A stretch of 64,000 bases of DNA from Trichodelitschia bisporula. Taxonomy: Eukaryota > Ascomycota > Dothideomycetes > Phaeotrichales > Phaeotrichaceae. Each line of letters begins with the position of its first letter. Position 1 is the stretch's first letter. The notes beneath the pieces were generated by a model. The model was not told the DNA's origin and ran no database searches. It saw only the letters and a list, made by a program, of their open reading frames with translations. Where the stretch lies: NCBI GenBank assembly GCA_010356995.1, contig ML996689.1, forward strand, positions 1,019,228-1,083,227, read 5' to 3'. Shown here one piece after another: positions 21,067-33,561 of this stretch. The translations under genes and the position numbers were made by a program.

Positions 21067-22913
21067 CTAGGCAGTGACGGCCTCAGCGCTGATGTCCTCC
21101 TGCTTCTCTTCGACGCTCTCCTTGGCATCCTCCATAGGGACATCCTCGGGAGCCTCTTCAGCGCCGCCAGAGGCGTCCTGGGGCTCGGCTTGAATGTCTT
21201 CTACAGTGGGGAGGGCCTTGGGCGCGCTGTCATCAGCATGGACTCCGTTTGTTGCGGTTTCCTCGGTACCAGCAACCGCAGAAGCCTCATCCGCATCCGT
21301 GGTCTTGGCCCAGGCCTGCAACAAGTCGCTGCAACGCTGCTTGAAATCGAACTCATCGTCACGGGGCACCGTGGATAGCTTGAGGACGCCCTTCAGAACC
21401 TTGTTAATCTTGGTGCCGCGAATGATTGTGGCCTCGAGGTCGGAGAATCCTTCAAGCTGATCGAGATACTCGGCCATTTGAGGCATGTCGTCATCCTTTG
21501 GCGCTTGGTCCCGGCTCAAGAAACCGCGCTGGAGCTTGTGGCGAATGTACAAGACTGGCACTGGTCAGCAGATCGTCTCTCGTATCCAGGTTTGCAACTT
21601 ACTCGTCTTTTGCTTCCGGTTGAGCTTCTCTTCAGCAGAGAGCTCAGAAACACCCGCAGCAGGAGGGCCGTCCTCGTCGCTTTCTGCCTTTTGAGTCTTC
21701 TTCGGCTTGGAGGCCTTCTTCGGCTTCGGAGTAGGGTCAATATTGGCCTTGACCTTGAGCTTCTTGGGAGTTTTCCCCTATTGATTAGCAAGATGGCAAA
21801 ACGTCGAATGCTCAAACATACCTTGGGAGTGTCAACGTCGCTAAGCAGATCCTTCTTGCGCTTCTTCGACTTAGGCTTCGCCTCCGTCTCATCAGCATCA
21901 CCGCTGACATCGTCCATTTCGACGTCCTCAGGCGAAGAAACCTTCCCACTCTTCTTCTTTGAGGGCTTGGCCTCCAGCTTCAGCTCCTCTGCTTTGAGCT
22001 TCTCCTCACGCTCCTCACGGGTGCGCTCCTCGTGGTCCCGAAGCATCTTCTTAAAGTATTCTAGATCATGATTTTCCGCGGCAACCTCATAGGCCTCTGC
22101 AAGTTGGCGATTCTTCTTGGCGTGATGGCCGTCGGTCGAAACAATCTCCTTGAGCGTGTCCATATCAAGAGGCGACAGCTCGGTGTTGACCTGCCAGTAG
22201 CTGTAATTGACCACTGTCAGCAGGCGGTCATATTAGGCGTTAGCAGTGCTAGGGAGCAGACTCACAACTCGTTTGAACCAAGGAACATGACAGGGTAACG
22301 CCGCTCACGAACGTTTTTCCCTCCTTCCATGAAGTCCTCGCGGTATGTACCGTCAGGGCGCATAGCACCGACCGGCCGCTTGCCCAACAGGCTCTCTGGC
22401 AACATTTCCTCATCGCAGATGACGGCCGGCCAGGGAGGAAAGCCCTTCATGTGCGCATACCAGTACTGTCCCGGCTTGGCATCGAGATGCAGCTTGATCA
22501 TGGACTGCTTTCGATTGAGCTTCTTCGCCTTGGAGTCCGTGCCAGGCGCAGCAGACTTGCGCTTCCCGCTCTTCTTGTTCTTGGGGGTGGCTGGCGTGCC
22601 GTTGGCTGCAGGGAGAGCTGCTACACAGGGTCAGCACGATGGCTTTCGAGGAGCACGGGCGACGTACCTTCATCATTGGGAGCTTCATCAGCAGGTACAG
22701 AGGCAGGGGCAATTGGCTCGTCTAGGCGTGCATTAGCAATGGAACATCGCGCGTTTGCCCGATAGAGAACATACCAGAGACTGTCTTCTCTTCGGTGGGC
22801 GGCGCGTCGCCAGCGTCCGTCTCGGGGGCGGCAGCGGCTACTGTGTTTTCAACGGCTTCCTGGACAGCAACATCGTCTTTGGGAGGGCTTGAAGGAGCCG
22901 CGGTGTCCGACAT
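21067..22913 (-). CDS. PWWP domain protein with TFIIS-N/LEDGF-like C-terminal domain
   Basis: Six exons (22913-22775, 22721-22668, 22620-22266, 22200-21822, 21777-21603, 21554-21067) give 529 residues. After an acidic N-terminus and a basic stretch (KNKKSGKRK) comes a PWWP domain: GQYWYAHMKGFPPWPAVICD ... RRYPVMFLGSNEFYWV-like strand ... ELSPLD. Such domains usually read H3K36 methylation on nucleosomes. A charged Lys/Glu linker follows. Then a helical domain begins about RHKLQRGFLSRD, with MAEYLDQLEGFSDLEATII, RGTKINKVLKGVLKLS and CSDLLQAWAK, resembling the TFIIS N-terminal / LEDGF IBD fold. The nearest yeast counterparts by the first domain are Pdp3-type proteins. I give no symbol because orthology cannot be checked here. 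Confidence 0.8.
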
Positions 22914-25278
22914 GGTGCCGATTTGTGAGACGCGCTTTTCTTCTGGCAGCGTGGTGGGCGACGCGTCAGAGTAGCGTGAATGCGACGACCGCGGAGGGGA
23001 GTGTCGCGGGCCGATGAGAATTGATGTAAGGACGTATGGAGATGGGCGGTGATGGAGTGCGTTGATGGTGTAGCAACGGGGCGTGTGATGGACACGGGTT
23101 GTGCGTGGGGAGAAGTGAACGGCCAGGAGAGGAGAACAGCTAGCGAACCCCGAGCTCTGCGGGAGTTTTGTATGAGTCAGCAAGCCCGTGTGGTCCTTTT
23201 TTTTCCGCTGCACAACGCGAGGACCACGACTTACCTTCCAAGCCACCACGGCCCGTCCAAGACTTGCGAAAACTCTTAATAATGCGGTGGCTTGAGCGGG
23301 AGGGTATTTATTGCAGGCTGCTGATGCGAATAAACTTCTTAACGTTTGTTGTGTTGGTGCTTCGATCGAGCTGTTGCTTCACTGATGGGGGTGAGTGAAA
23401 AGATGTGCGACGGCCTGAGGCAAGGTTGTTTGGGCGGGAGGGGGCCCTTGGGGCAAGGCAATGCCGTAACTTGGGGCCGATCGGATTGCGACTCACCAGC
23501 GCCGACGTCACTCACGCTGGATCGCTCGGCCTGAGTAACGTCCCCTCCAAAACAAAAACTGTACAGGGATGCGAGGCTGAGTGTTGCAACCAATGCCACC
23601 ACTAGAGCGCGTGTCTATAGATATTGGACTATCAGTCTGCTTCCTTTGAGTGCATTTCGAAGATGTATCTTACTCCTGACATGTCCCTTTTCTTGCCAGT
23701 GATGAGCAATTGAGACGGTCAAACAAGTTGGACAACTGATCAACCGCATGGCTTAAGTAGCCTAGTCCGATATTCCAATGTTTCGTCCTGTGGACGTGTA
23801 AGTTTGCCGTCGATTTTTCGTGTGTGCGCCGCTGAAATGTCGCCTAGCAGTAGAACTAGACGTACTAATCGTAGACTGTAAAAAAGCCGTGTCAATTCTG
23901 AGCGCCAGTTCAGACGAATCCTGAAATAGTTGTCAAGAGACGAGGCACAGCATCGGACCTTTCATAAGTCAAGCCAGTAGGAAACACCGGTCCACTGCTG
24001 CGATTTCGAAGAAGTCAAAGGCGGTCTGGAAGGACCAATGCATTGTACAAACTTCCTCTCGTGGTATTTATGCCATGAACGTGGAGCGCATACCACCTTC
24101 CACACCCGTTTCGGGGGAGCGAATCGTGCCTTCCGGCCACCAGCCATCAAACGTAGTCGATGCCTTATTTTACGTATTGCCCGTATCTGCAGATCCGTCC
24201 AGTTTGTCGTAGAATGGCTCTTCGCACAGTGGATGAATGCCAGATTCCAACGATGGAATGGTCCAAGTCATGGTCCAGTTATGTGGATGGGTATGCAGTG
24301 TATAGAAGCCAAGGAGGGCGAAGTACGACCAAGGAAGCTTGGGGAAGGCATGGCTTGCGGGTCTAGGTGCAAATTGCCGTATCTGGTTCAACCATTTCAA
24401 CTGAACTGATCCTTAGCACTGCTTTGCGTTGCCCATGTGCGGAAGGTACTCAGGTATGGCACATCCGCCTCAAAACTCTCCCCCCATATGCTGGCTTCGG
24501 GGATACTCTGACAGGTCAGGGTATGCTAAAAGCTCCCCAAGCTATGGGGCGGATGTGGATATCTCTTGGATGTACCATTGTATGCTCGTGAAGGAGGGGT
24601 GTCGGGTGGTGGCTGCGAGACTGTGAAGGCCCCGGCGAGGAGTGGGCGGAGAGGGTTTAGGTGGAGATAACTTTCGGTCTCCAAAGATTATATGCCAGTA
24701 AATCGCGAACAGCAACTGGTGATGGCGCAAGTGCTCGTATGGCGAAAGAAGGACTGCTCGAGCACACGTTGTGGCCGCCAAGTAGGTACGTCGGTGGTCG
24801 AGTCAGCTACTGACGAACGAAAAGAAAGAGGGCAAGCCCGGCCCCGCATTTACCCTCTAAACCAGAATCCCTCCACCCACGATCACCACAGATGCAGTAC
24901 ATAATCGCCACATTCAATCAGTGACTTCCTTGTGTTACAGTAGTGCAGATATGCAGCAGAAGCATTTCTGCTCGAGAGAAAATACGCGCCTCGATCAGGA
25001 TCAGCCGATCTGGAGGCAAGATTTCAGCCTTAGTGCCAAGTCCATATTTATTACACTAGAACTAGACAGGATATGGCGGTGTCCCATCCAGTCGTGCCAG
25101 TGTCCATCAAAGCATGAATCAAAAGTCCAAAGTCCAATGCTGGATCGGTCGTACCACTGAAGACATCATGAAAGCTGTTGTTGCGAATTCAAGTACAGGT
25201 TTGCAAGAAAAGAATAAGACACCAGAGTGTTGTAAGCTATTTTAGCATTTCGAATCAACTCAGTTAGAGTTGTATCTA
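22914..25278. other. Intergenic region between PWWP gene and prp16
   Basis: A 2.4-kb stretch between two minus-strand genes. It should hold the PWWP promoter (right of 22914) and the prp16 3' end (left of 25279). Short open frames on both strands, such as 24038-24409 (+) and 24542-24781 (-), show no family resemblance. I see no tRNA or transposon. Confidence 0.4.
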
Positions 25279-28260
25279 TCAAAAACCCCTCCCAGGGCGC
25301 GATGTTGTAGGTCTCTTGACCGAACCACGCGCTTGCACCTTTTTAACTGCAGAGGCAGAGGGCTTCTTGACCGTGGCAGCATGCGCTCTGCTCGTTTCTG
25401 TTGCCAAGCGTTCAGCCTCCCGTTCCCTGTCCTCGGCCATCTTGGCCTCTAGTTCAGCCTTGCGGTTGAATTCCAACTCGGTCACGCGCTTTTCCCTAGC
25501 CGAGTAACCCTTCTCCCTGACGGAGTAAAAGACTCCACCCAAGTCGGCCAGCCAATGAGGATCTACGGACGTGACACACGACATATACTCCTTGGATGTG
25601 AGGATGAGTTCGTGGTACACAACGTAGTCAGGGAGATAGCCGAGGCCGTATAGCGCACTTGTAGGATGAAGCTGCACCGTCACGCTGGTTCGAAGATTAA
25701 CGTATTCTCCGATCCCTTTAACCTTGGCAGCTTGGTGATAGTAGCCTGAGCAGATGCACTTTCGAATCATGTCCCAGTCGGTTCCGCAGCTGACCAGATC
25801 CATCTTCTGCATTCCCATGATGTCGACAATCTGCTCCCGAATTTCCTTGGCCCGACGCAAGCCCTTCGGATGGAGAAAGTGTCGAACACACCAGCCGTCG
25901 GAGTAGCCGTTTATTCTCCACTGGCTGTAAACGTGCAGGAGGGTAAGGTGGTCAGACTCGGGAACGAAGAACTTTTCCCGCGCGGTATCCGACTCCTCTT
26001 GCCGTTCCTTGGGGCGGTAAAAGACACTTGGAACAGAGAGCATTGAAACAATAGTGACCATTTCCTCACTGCATCCATATTCCACGGACGTTATGATGAG
26101 CTTGGCCAGTGAGGGGTCCATAGGAAATGCCGTCATCTTTTTGCCAAGCGGTGTGAGGCCGCCAATATTATCAAGGGCACCAAGGGCCCACAGATCAAAC
26201 AACGAAGTGGTAATGGTGTCTTGTGGTGGGGGGTCCATGAAGTCGAAATCCAGAAGATCCCTGACTCCAAGCGACTTCAGCAGCAGAACTGTGTTAGAGA
26301 GGTTTGTTCGTTGGATTTCAGGAATAGTTTGAATATAGAGCTCGTCCCGGAAAGCTCGCTCGGTGAAAAGATGGAAGCATTTGCCCGGTCCAGTCCGTCC
26401 AGCTCGTCCAGCACGCTGCGAAGCGTTTGCCTGCGATATTGGGGTTATCTGCAAGGTGTCCATTCCCATCTTCGAATTGTAGACTTTGAGCTTCGAATAC
26501 CCCGCATCCACAACGTACATGATGCCATCAACCGTCAAGCTAGTTTCCGCGATGTTGGTGGCCACAATAACTTTCCGGACGCCCGGTGCAGCTTTGTCAA
26601 AGATTTTGGCTTGTAGATCAGCTGGCATCTGGCTGTAAATCGGTAGAATGCTTAAAGGAGAAGGGTCGTTCAGCAACTTGAGCCGCTCATCGATCAACTC
26701 GCAAGTAACCTCGATATCCTCTTGGCCAGTCATGAAGACGAGAATGTCGCCTTGCCCCTGGGAGACATGAATTGCAAGGACTTGCTTCACCGCACTATCC
26801 ACATAGTCCTCACAGGGGGAACGGGAAAACTGAATGTCGACAGGAAATGTACGACCAGGAATGAAGAACTCGGGTGCTCCGCCATAGAACCGAGAAAAGC
26901 GTTCGGCGTTCATCGTGGCCGAGGTGACTATGAGTTTCAAGTCCCGTCGTCGAGCAAGAACCTTTTTGATGAGGCCCATGAGGACGTCGGTATTGAGGGC
27001 ACGTTCATGCGCTTCATCCATGATGATTACGGAATACCTGTCCAGGTCCGGGTCGGCAAGGGACTCGCGCAGGAGGACTCCGTCAGTCATGTACTTTATT
27101 GCCGTCTCCTTGCTGGTGCAGTCCTCAAATCGAATTGCGTAGCCAACTAAGCCTCCAAGTCTCACTTCCATCTCTTCACTGACACGCTTTGCGACACTCA
27201 TAGCAGCAACGCGTCTCGGTTGCGTGCAGGCGATGATGCCGAGTTCACTGTATCCATCCTCAAAGAGAAACTGCGTCAGTTGTGTGGTTTTCCCAGAGCC
27301 GGTCTGTCCCACCACAATGATAACTTGATTGTCGCGAATGACTCGAAGCAACTCTTCTCTGACAGCAAATGCAGGCAAGTATTCCCGCTGCTCTTTCAGT
27401 GTCCTGCTCTTGCTGAAGGCGCTTTGGCCTTCGTTCTGCTTCATGTGTCGTGAAAATTTGTTATCGCTCTTCCCATCATTTTCTCCAGGAGCGGGAGCAG
27501 CGCTATCTCCTTCATCCTCCTTCACACCCATAAGGTTTCCTAATGTTGTCCCTGCGACTCTGGTCGCATCCTGGGCTTGCCTTTGCCGTTCACGTTGTTG
27601 GCGACGCTCTCGCACGACTTTGCTGCCTTTACGGGAAAAGACAGCCATGTCGCTCTGGGGGTCCTTTACAGCAGAGATTGGATCAAGCTGTTTGGTGAAG
27701 ACCTTGCGGCCATCAAGAAAGGGCGGCCGAAGATCATGGACCAGCAGATGTACGCGGGTGGCCTCTTCATCATCGTCGAAAGTCCCTTCCTGATCACGTC
27801 GTTGAGCTACTCCGGACGTTAACATGCGGTTTGCTTCCCAAGCGTCGACGTCTTGCTGCTTCTGCATAGACTTGGATGTCATGCGACCCGTTTTCTTCTT
27901 CTCCGCCAGCGCAGCCTCACGCTGAAGTTCCATCCATGTAACTTCGGCGCCGCCAAAAGGATTATGCGTCTCATCTCCGAAGGTATGTCCATTCTCTTCC
28001 CCGCCATACCAATCTCGATCGAGGGCCGTCGAATCTTCCAAAGCAATGCCCGGTTCGGGGCCATCGAATTCTGTTTGACGCGGTGCTTCGGATCCATTGC
28101 GAGAGCTGGGCCGAGTGACTGATCGTGATGAGGCTTTAGAGGGGCGAAAGCGGGAAGGAAGGAGGTTCGGACGGAGGTTGATGTCACCAGTCGGAGGTGG
28201 TAAGGAACGATCTTGTTCGGGATCGAGTTTTCGCCGCTTGGGACTGTGATCACGCGTCAT
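25279..28260 (-). CDS. prp16: DEAH-box pre-mRNA splicing helicase Prp16 (DHX38)
   Basis: An ATP-dependent RNA helicase that remodels the spliceosome after the first transesterification. One intronless frame of 993 residues. The N-terminal 300 residues are charged and poorly conserved, with a typical WELQREA segment and Arg-rich helices. The DEAH core follows: motif [11 protein letters not shown] (318-327), Ia [15 protein letters not shown], motif [16 protein letters not shown] (about 413), motif [13 protein letters not shown], motif [14 protein letters not shown] and motif [14 protein letters not shown]. The HA2/OB region includes [20 protein letters not shown]. The RRVAAMSVA and [16 protein letters not shown] segments point to Prp16 rather than Prp2, Prp22 or Prp43. 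It shares a 300-bp bidirectional promoter with pwp1. Confidence 0.93.
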   Translation of the reverse strand: MTRDHSPKRRKLDPEQDRSLPPPTGDINLRPNLLPSRFRPSKASSRSVTRPSSRNGSEAPRQTEFDGPEPGIALEDSTALDRDWYGGEENGHTFGDETHNPFGGAEVTWMELQREAALAEKKKTGRMTSKSMQKQQDVDAWEANRMLTSGVAQRRDQEGTFDDDEEATRVHLLVHDLRPPFLDGRKVFTKQLDPISAVKDPQSDMAVFSRKGSKVVRERRQQRERQRQAQDATRVAGTTLGNLMGVKEDEGDSAAPAPGENDGKSDNKFSRHMKQNEGQSAFSKSRTLKEQREYLPAFAVREELLRVIRDNQVIIVVGQTGSGKTTQLTQFLFEDGYSELGIIACTQPRRVAAMSVAKRVSEEMEVRLGGLVGYAIRFEDCTSKETAIKYMTDGVLLRESLADPDLDRYSVIIMDEAHERALNTDVLMGLIKKVLARRRDLKLIVTSATMNAERFSRFYGGAPEFFIPGRTFPVDIQFSRSPCEDYVDSAVKQVLAIHVSQGQGDILVFMTGQEDIEVTCELIDERLKLLNDPSPLSILPIYSQMPADLQAKIFDKAAPGVRKVIVATNIAETSLTVDGIMYVVDAGYSKLKVYNSKMGMDTLQITPISQANASQRAGRAGRTGPGKCFHLFTERAFRDELYIQTIPEIQRTNLSNTVLLLKSLGVRDLLDFDFMDPPPQDTITTSLFDLWALGALDNIGGLTPLGKKMTAFPMDPSLAKLIITSVEYGCSEEMVTIVSMLSVPSVFYRPKERQEESDTAREKFFVPESDHLTLLHVYSQWRINGYSDGWCVRHFLHPKGLRRAKEIREQIVDIMGMQKMDLVSCGTDWDMIRKCICSGYYHQAAKVKGIGEYVNLRTSVTVQLHPTSALYGLGYLPDYVVYHELILTSKEYMSCVTSVDPHWLADLGGVFYSVREKGYSAREKRVTELEFNRKAELEAKMAEDREREAERLATETSRAHAATVKKPSASAVKKVQARGSVKRPTTSRPGRGF

Positions 28261-28560
28261 GCTGAAGGACTAAATGTGCTTGCAGGTAGTTCAGTGCTTT
28301 GGTTGTCTCGAGAATATGCATGCAATACTGATAGTCCTTGAACTTCAACATCGAGACCCTGAAGGGTTCGAGGTGGTTAAGTGCCAAGGATTTCGGAACT
28401 TTGTTGTTCCGAAAGCTCAGCCCTACGGAATTTGGGTGGCGCTTGGACAACCCTTTGGCTTGTGGCTTTGGTGGGGAAGTTCGTTGACCAGGATTTTTTT
28501 TTCTCTCTTCAGCGCGCACCCGAATGTGATTTGAAAACTCACTACTCTAAGTCCGCCGAT
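28261..28560. promoter_or_regulatory. 300-bp bidirectional promoter, prp16 / pwp1
   Basis: The start codons of two divergent essential RNA-metabolism genes are only 300 bp apart. No clear TATA box is visible. A T run ends near 28501 on the pwp1 side. Confidence 0.6.
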
Positions 28561-30318
28561 ATGTCTATGATCACGGCTACACGATGGGTTCCGAAAGGGT
28601 ACGCAACGCAATTTCCGACCAGATATGTGTTCGACGAGGATGAGTATGGGCGCATTGCGAAGCTTGCAAAGTTAAGGTTAGACGACGCGCAAGAGGAGCT
28701 GGCCGAAGCAGAAGCAGATGCCCAGGCTGCCTCAAGCCAAAGTGGAAAGGCAAAGAGCAAGAAAAAGTCATCATCGGCCGAGGGCAATGCCATGCAGACG
28801 CAAGAGTGGGTTAACTTCTCTCCATTCGTGAAGTTCTGATTCTGATAGCATGGAATTAGAGATATCGACGACGACCTCAAAGAGTATGACCTTGAGCACT
28901 ACGACGACGATGCGGAACCCGAGGCGGATGCCGGCGCTACGATGGGCATGTTCGCAAACGTCAAATCACTTACCTATCACGATTCGAATGCCGAAGACCC
29001 CTACATCACCATCCAGGAGAACGAAGAGGAAGACGAGGAACGGGAGGAGCTTCAAATTCTTCCCACAGACAGCCTAGTTCTTGCTGCGAGGTTAGAGGAC
29101 GAGGTGGCCCATCTCGAAGTCTATGTGTATGAATCCGGCGCGGACAACCTCTACGTACACCACGACATTATGCTGCCCGCCATACCGCTCTGCGTTGAAT
29201 GGCTCAACTTTGCCGTGGGGAAGCCTGCGTCTGGCAGTAATGGTGAGGGCAACGGTAACTTTGTCGCGATCGGCACTATGGACCCCGACATTGAAGTTTG
29301 GGACCTGGATATCGTCGACTGCATGTATCCGAACGCGATACTGGGGCAGGGAGCGGAGGAAGCGGATTCAGTGGACAAGCCGAAGAAAAAGAAGAAAAAG
29401 AAGCGGTCTAGGAAGCCCAACGACGCCTACCACGTTGATGCGGTCTTGTCCCTGGCTGCCAATCGTGCCCATCGCAATCTGCTAGCGTCATCCTCGGCCG
29501 ATGCCACGATCAAGCTTTGGGATCTGAATACCGCAAAGTGTGCAAAGTCTTACACTTACCATTCAGATAAGGTGTGCGCGGTGGAGTGGAACCCTCGGGA
29601 AGCCACCGTTCTTCTCAGTGGAAGCTACGACAGAACCGTCGTCGCTGCTGACATGCGTGCTCCCGATGCCAAACCCCCTACCTGGGGCGTGGAAAGCGAC
29701 GTCGAGACTGTACGCTGGAATCCGCATGATCCAAACTACTTCTATGTGCGTTACATATACGCTGTGGATATATTCAAGCTGACAGGAACTTAGGCTACCA
29801 CAGAAGGGGGCATTGTCTACTATCATGATGCACGTATGGCGCCAACTGATCCTTCAAAGACCAAGCCGGTCTGGACTCTCCAAGCCCACGACGAAGCCGT
29901 TTCTTCGTTTGATGTGAACCCTAACATTCCCGGCTTCCTCGCGACTGGGTCTACGGGCAAGGAGGTTAAGCTCTGGAATGTCCAGGCTAGCGGCCCGAGC
30001 ATGGTGGTATCGCGCGACTTGGATGTGGGCAAGGTATTCTCGACGTCGTTTGCGACGGATCAAGACATTTGCTTCACTCTCGCCGTTGGAGGAAGCAAAG
30101 GAAAGGTTCAGCTCTGGGATACGTCGACGAACCTCGCCGTACGCCGCATATTCGCGGACCGGATTCCATCGGGTACGGAAGAAGTCTCGGAGCGGCTTGT
30201 CGGTCTGGTGGAGTATAGCAGCGATTCCGAATCCGGTGAAGATCCGGGTTCGGACGATGAGGGAGGGGCCGAGATAGAAGGCGAGGACGAAGATGAAGAC
30301 GAAGTGATGAAAGAGTAG
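28561..30318 (+). CDS. pwp1: WD40 ribosome-assembly protein Pwp1
   Basis: A nucleolar WD-repeat protein needed for 25S rRNA maturation in pre-60S particles. Three exons (28561-28805, 28860-29745, 29794-30318) give 551 residues. The N-terminus MITATRWVPKGYATQFPTRY matches the family's invariant start. It is followed by an acidic, Lys-rich linker and then WD repeats: NFVAIGTMDPDIEVWDLD, NLLASSSADATIKLWDLN, VLLSGSYDRTVVAADMR, GFLATGSTGKEVKLWNVQ and CFTLAVGGSKGKVQLWDTS. A polylysine patch (KKKKKKKRSRK) between blades looks like a nuclear/nucleolar signal. The C-terminus is very acidic. The first ATG (28561) gives two extra residues over the alternative at 28567; either could be used. Confidence 0.95.
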
Positions 30319-31954
30319 ACTACTAGTTCGAACAAAGCTGAGGCATCGGTTGGTGCGCTCGCAGCAATATCCGAGTTTGAGCCTGATGTGAGGGGAAGAT
30401 GTTGTACTCTCGACGCACTGCACGACGTTTCCGGTTGCACAGGGAGTTCTTGTTCGACATACGTCCATATCCCTCGGGCAGCATAATGGCACCTTAAAGG
30501 GAATCTAAAACTGTTTCTCTCGAGTCTTCCGGTGTCTTGCCAATTACCAGAACATCGTAGATGCGTACGTTATTGATATCACAGGTCAGGTGGTACATCC
30601 GCCGGCTCTGGAAGTTCGGACGGCGGAGTACCGTACAGTAGCCGATGGCAAGACAGACGGAAAAGGAAAGCTCTCGCCATCACCACATCTCTACAACTTA
30701 TAGACTGTGTCCAGGCTCCGCCGTACTGACCACTCGGAGTCCGCAGCCGATGTGGGAGAGGGCTAAAGGCTAGCGAATGTGAGAGAAACGTTGGGATGGA
30801 CGGGGGGAAGCAGAAACATGGGCTGGGAGGGATGTGAAACGACGATGGCGCAGAATGGCACAGATGTCGATTCTGACTCGCTGAGCACACCGAAGGAAAG
30901 GCGCGGGAACTGGCAGGTGGACGAACAGGCACTGGAACTACTGGAACCAATAGATGCTTTAGGATGAGACGAGGTTTGCGCTCCCCACACACGCCACTAC
31001 CCAAAACCGTAAGGGCTACCCGCTGAACGGCGCTTCCTCCACTTCCCCCTCCCATCGCCGCTTCCCCTCCTCAGACCCCTCCACGCCATTTTAGCCAGGA
31101 ACGGCAGCCTCGACCGCCACTTCAGCCCCCGCGTTTCCCCTCTAGACTTTGGGAGATGCTTCTCGTAGGGGGTGTGTGCTTTGGTGGAAGGGTGTGGGGG
31201 GCTAGGGATGGGGGGTTCCTACCCGACGTTTCGTCCTGTACTCGTACCCTCTCTCTCTGCATTACCGCCCCCCCCCTTCCCTTCCCTTCCTTTCCCTTAT
31301 CCTCCGACGCCCACATCCTTTGGGGTTGCAGTTTCTGTATTTGCATCACCAAACTCTCCCTCCTGTGTTTCTATCTTGTCTGTTCACTGTATGCGACCTG
31401 GTTGTTCGCTCCTTACGACAGCTGGTGCTTTCCCCTCCTTTCCACTCTTTCACTTCGTTCTTCGACAGAACGATCCATTTCGCGCTTCAAACCGTTACGT
31501 CTCCGTTTGCTGCCAGTCAGCTGTCATACTCGCACATTCACACTCTCTCCGACGACGGTTGTGACGTCTCGTCGCGTTTGACACGCCATATTTCACCTTC
31601 TGAGAAGGGTTTCACTCTGCGCCTCGCGCATCTTTATATTCTCTCGCCGAGCACGACCATTAGCACCTTGAAAGGCTGGCAAAACGAAACGCAAAACGCT
31701 ACACCAAAACCGTTGCCCTCACACCTTTTTTTTCTGTCTCCAGCGCCTAGTCCAGACAATTGCGATCGGCCCCATAAACAGCCCAGGCGCAATCTATCCG
31801 GTAGTTGTCTTGTGCCAGGTTGAAGTGGCTCGCATCCATATCGCCAATCTACTTGTGGCACACGACCCCTCCTTGGGAGATCACGTCCCACCCGTCAATT
31901 AAGCCCCAGACCCCCATAATAGACACATACCGGCGAGACGATACTATCTGAATC
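30319..31954. other. Long upstream region of the Ser-rich gene
   Basis: A 1.6-kb stretch. From about 31210 to 31570 the + strand is strongly C/T-rich (runs of CCTTCC and CTCTCT), which looks like the promoter and 5' leader of the gene at 31955. Open frames such as 30579-31055 (-) and 31156-31581 (+) are by-products of this bias. Confidence 0.4.
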
Positions 31955-32806
31955 ATGTCCGTGGCGAGGGCATTCACTCTTCGCAGCAGGCGTCCCGACA
32001 TGCCTACACCATCACCACTGCGAGCCAGCAGCATGAGGTCTTCGGGCAAAGGAATTGACAGGAGCTTGATCTCTCCTCCTGTCGCGCTCATATCGACGAC
32101 GAACATGCTCTCTTACAACGCTCCGGACATCGCAACAGCGAAAACGCTTCGGAAGGCCTCGTCCTCGATATCCTCCGGATCATCGCGCAGCTCTGCTGAC
32201 GATTCGGACGCCTCCACACCGTCTCACCGCTCTGGCGCAACATTTTCCTCTGTGTCATCGGTTTCCTCTTCTCCAGGCTCGTCGCCTACTGCACACAACT
32301 CGGTGGGCCCCTTTGTTTCCAAAAAGCCGTCCGTCTACCGATCCATATCGTCCGCTGAGCTTCGCTACAAGGCCAGGCCTACCGAAAAGTTACCAGAGGT
32401 GCCCATGCGCGCACCTTCGCACAGCAAGCAGGCTCACGAGCAGTTGGCACGGAAACGATCAGTCATGCAGTTTTCGGCACACAACAGCGTCCAGTCTGCT
32501 CGAAGTGTTCAGTCGGACCTTGACGTAACACGTGAGCATCGCACATCCCTTGACTTCTTCACCGGCGGAATCACCAACGGAACCGACGGAGCAATCGAAT
32601 CTTCCCATCCCTTCGGCAGGGAGCTGGAGCAATTGGACGAGGTAGTGGAAGAGTTTGGAGGTGCGGTACGTGATGCAGAACGCGACGAGGATTTTGCGGC
32701 CATGAAGAAGCTCGGATTGGCCAAATTTTGCGCGGATGACTACATGAGGGAGCTCCGGCCGTTGTTTGTCGACATGTTCGAACCCCGTGTCACGACCTGG
32801 ATCTAA
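31955..32806 (+). CDS. Ser-rich conserved-looking protein of unknown function
   Basis: A single-exon frame of 283 residues that I do not recognise. The first two thirds are low-complexity and Ser/Pro/Arg-rich (SSSISSGSSRSSADDSDAST; FSSVSSVSSSPGSS), so probably disordered and phosphorylated. The last 80 residues look ordered and acidic-helical: FGRELEQLDEVVEEFGGAVR, DEDFAAMKKLGLAKFCADDY and MRELRPLFVDMF. This C-terminal block is probably the conserved part. The start could be 31955, or a later ATG such as that of MLSYNAPDIATAKTLRK, which would give a shorter protein. Codon use is like its neighbours and a C/T-rich leader precedes it, so I think it is a real gene. Confidence 0.65.
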   Translation: MSVARAFTLRSRRPDMPTPSPLRASSMRSSGKGIDRSLISPPVALISTTNMLSYNAPDIATAKTLRKASSSISSGSSRSSADDSDASTPSHRSGATFSSVSSVSSSPGSSPTAHNSVGPFVSKKPSVYRSISSAELRYKARPTEKLPEVPMRAPSHSKQAHEQLARKRSVMQFSAHNSVQSARSVQSDLDVTREHRTSLDFFTGGITNGTDGAIESSHPFGRELEQLDEVVEEFGGAVRDAERDEDFAAMKKLGLAKFCADDYMRELRPLFVDMFEPRVTTWI

Positions 32807-33561
32807 CGCGGAGGATTTGCCATAAGGTCGGGGGACGGGTTCCCCGAGCCTCTATGGGTTGCTGCGCTCTGAACTGTCCTTTCCCTGTGAATATTGATAA
32901 CCCCGTCTTCTTTCATTTCTCACATCATTTCTCGCTACCTTATGAGACTTGCGGCGGAATGGTATGGCGTTACATGACGGAGGTTCGAAATATTTGGGAT
33001 CACCTTCTAAAGATTAGCAGATGACTTGTTTGTCCATGTACTGGATCATGGCTAGGCTGAAACGCAGAACCATGTGTCAAAGTAGTATAGTATGTGAAGA
33101 GGAAAATGGGACAATATTCGAGATGTTTCCGTGCCATCTCCACTATCAATCCGGTTACGACTCGCATCAGTCGTACTGTGGTACACCGCATGCCCGTTAC
33201 CTGCTGCCTAAGGCAAGTGGTGGTAATCTTGGCAGCGGGGTGGCCGCCAAGCATCACTTGTTCGTCCCAAGTACCAGTACGGTGCACGCGGACACCTCGA
33301 AACTTTGACAACCATAACTTCTTCCACCCTCTGTAGAATCATTCTCATACTTCGACGTATTCCCCGCTCACCATTCTCTTCGACACCACCCACAACCTCC
33401 GGTGACCGTAAAGAGAGCGATTACAGCATTTCCAGTCACTTGTGGGCCCCGCAACCTGGATCCGCCCCTCGCCCCGCCCCTCCAATCGACTGTCAACAAA
33501 CAAACCTCTGCGCCCGCGATTCTCCCCACACTCTTCACACCACCCAAGTTCCGTCACCAGC
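32807..33561. other. Intergenic region, Ser-rich gene / cks1
   Basis: A 755-bp stretch between tandem + strand genes. The last 150 bp (about 33430-33560) are C-rich and probably form the cks1 leader. Nothing else is recognisable. Confidence 0.35.

Noticed and set aside
30579-31581. Frames of 130-158 codons on both strands
   Set aside because: They come from C/T-rich leader sequence and show no conserved motif.
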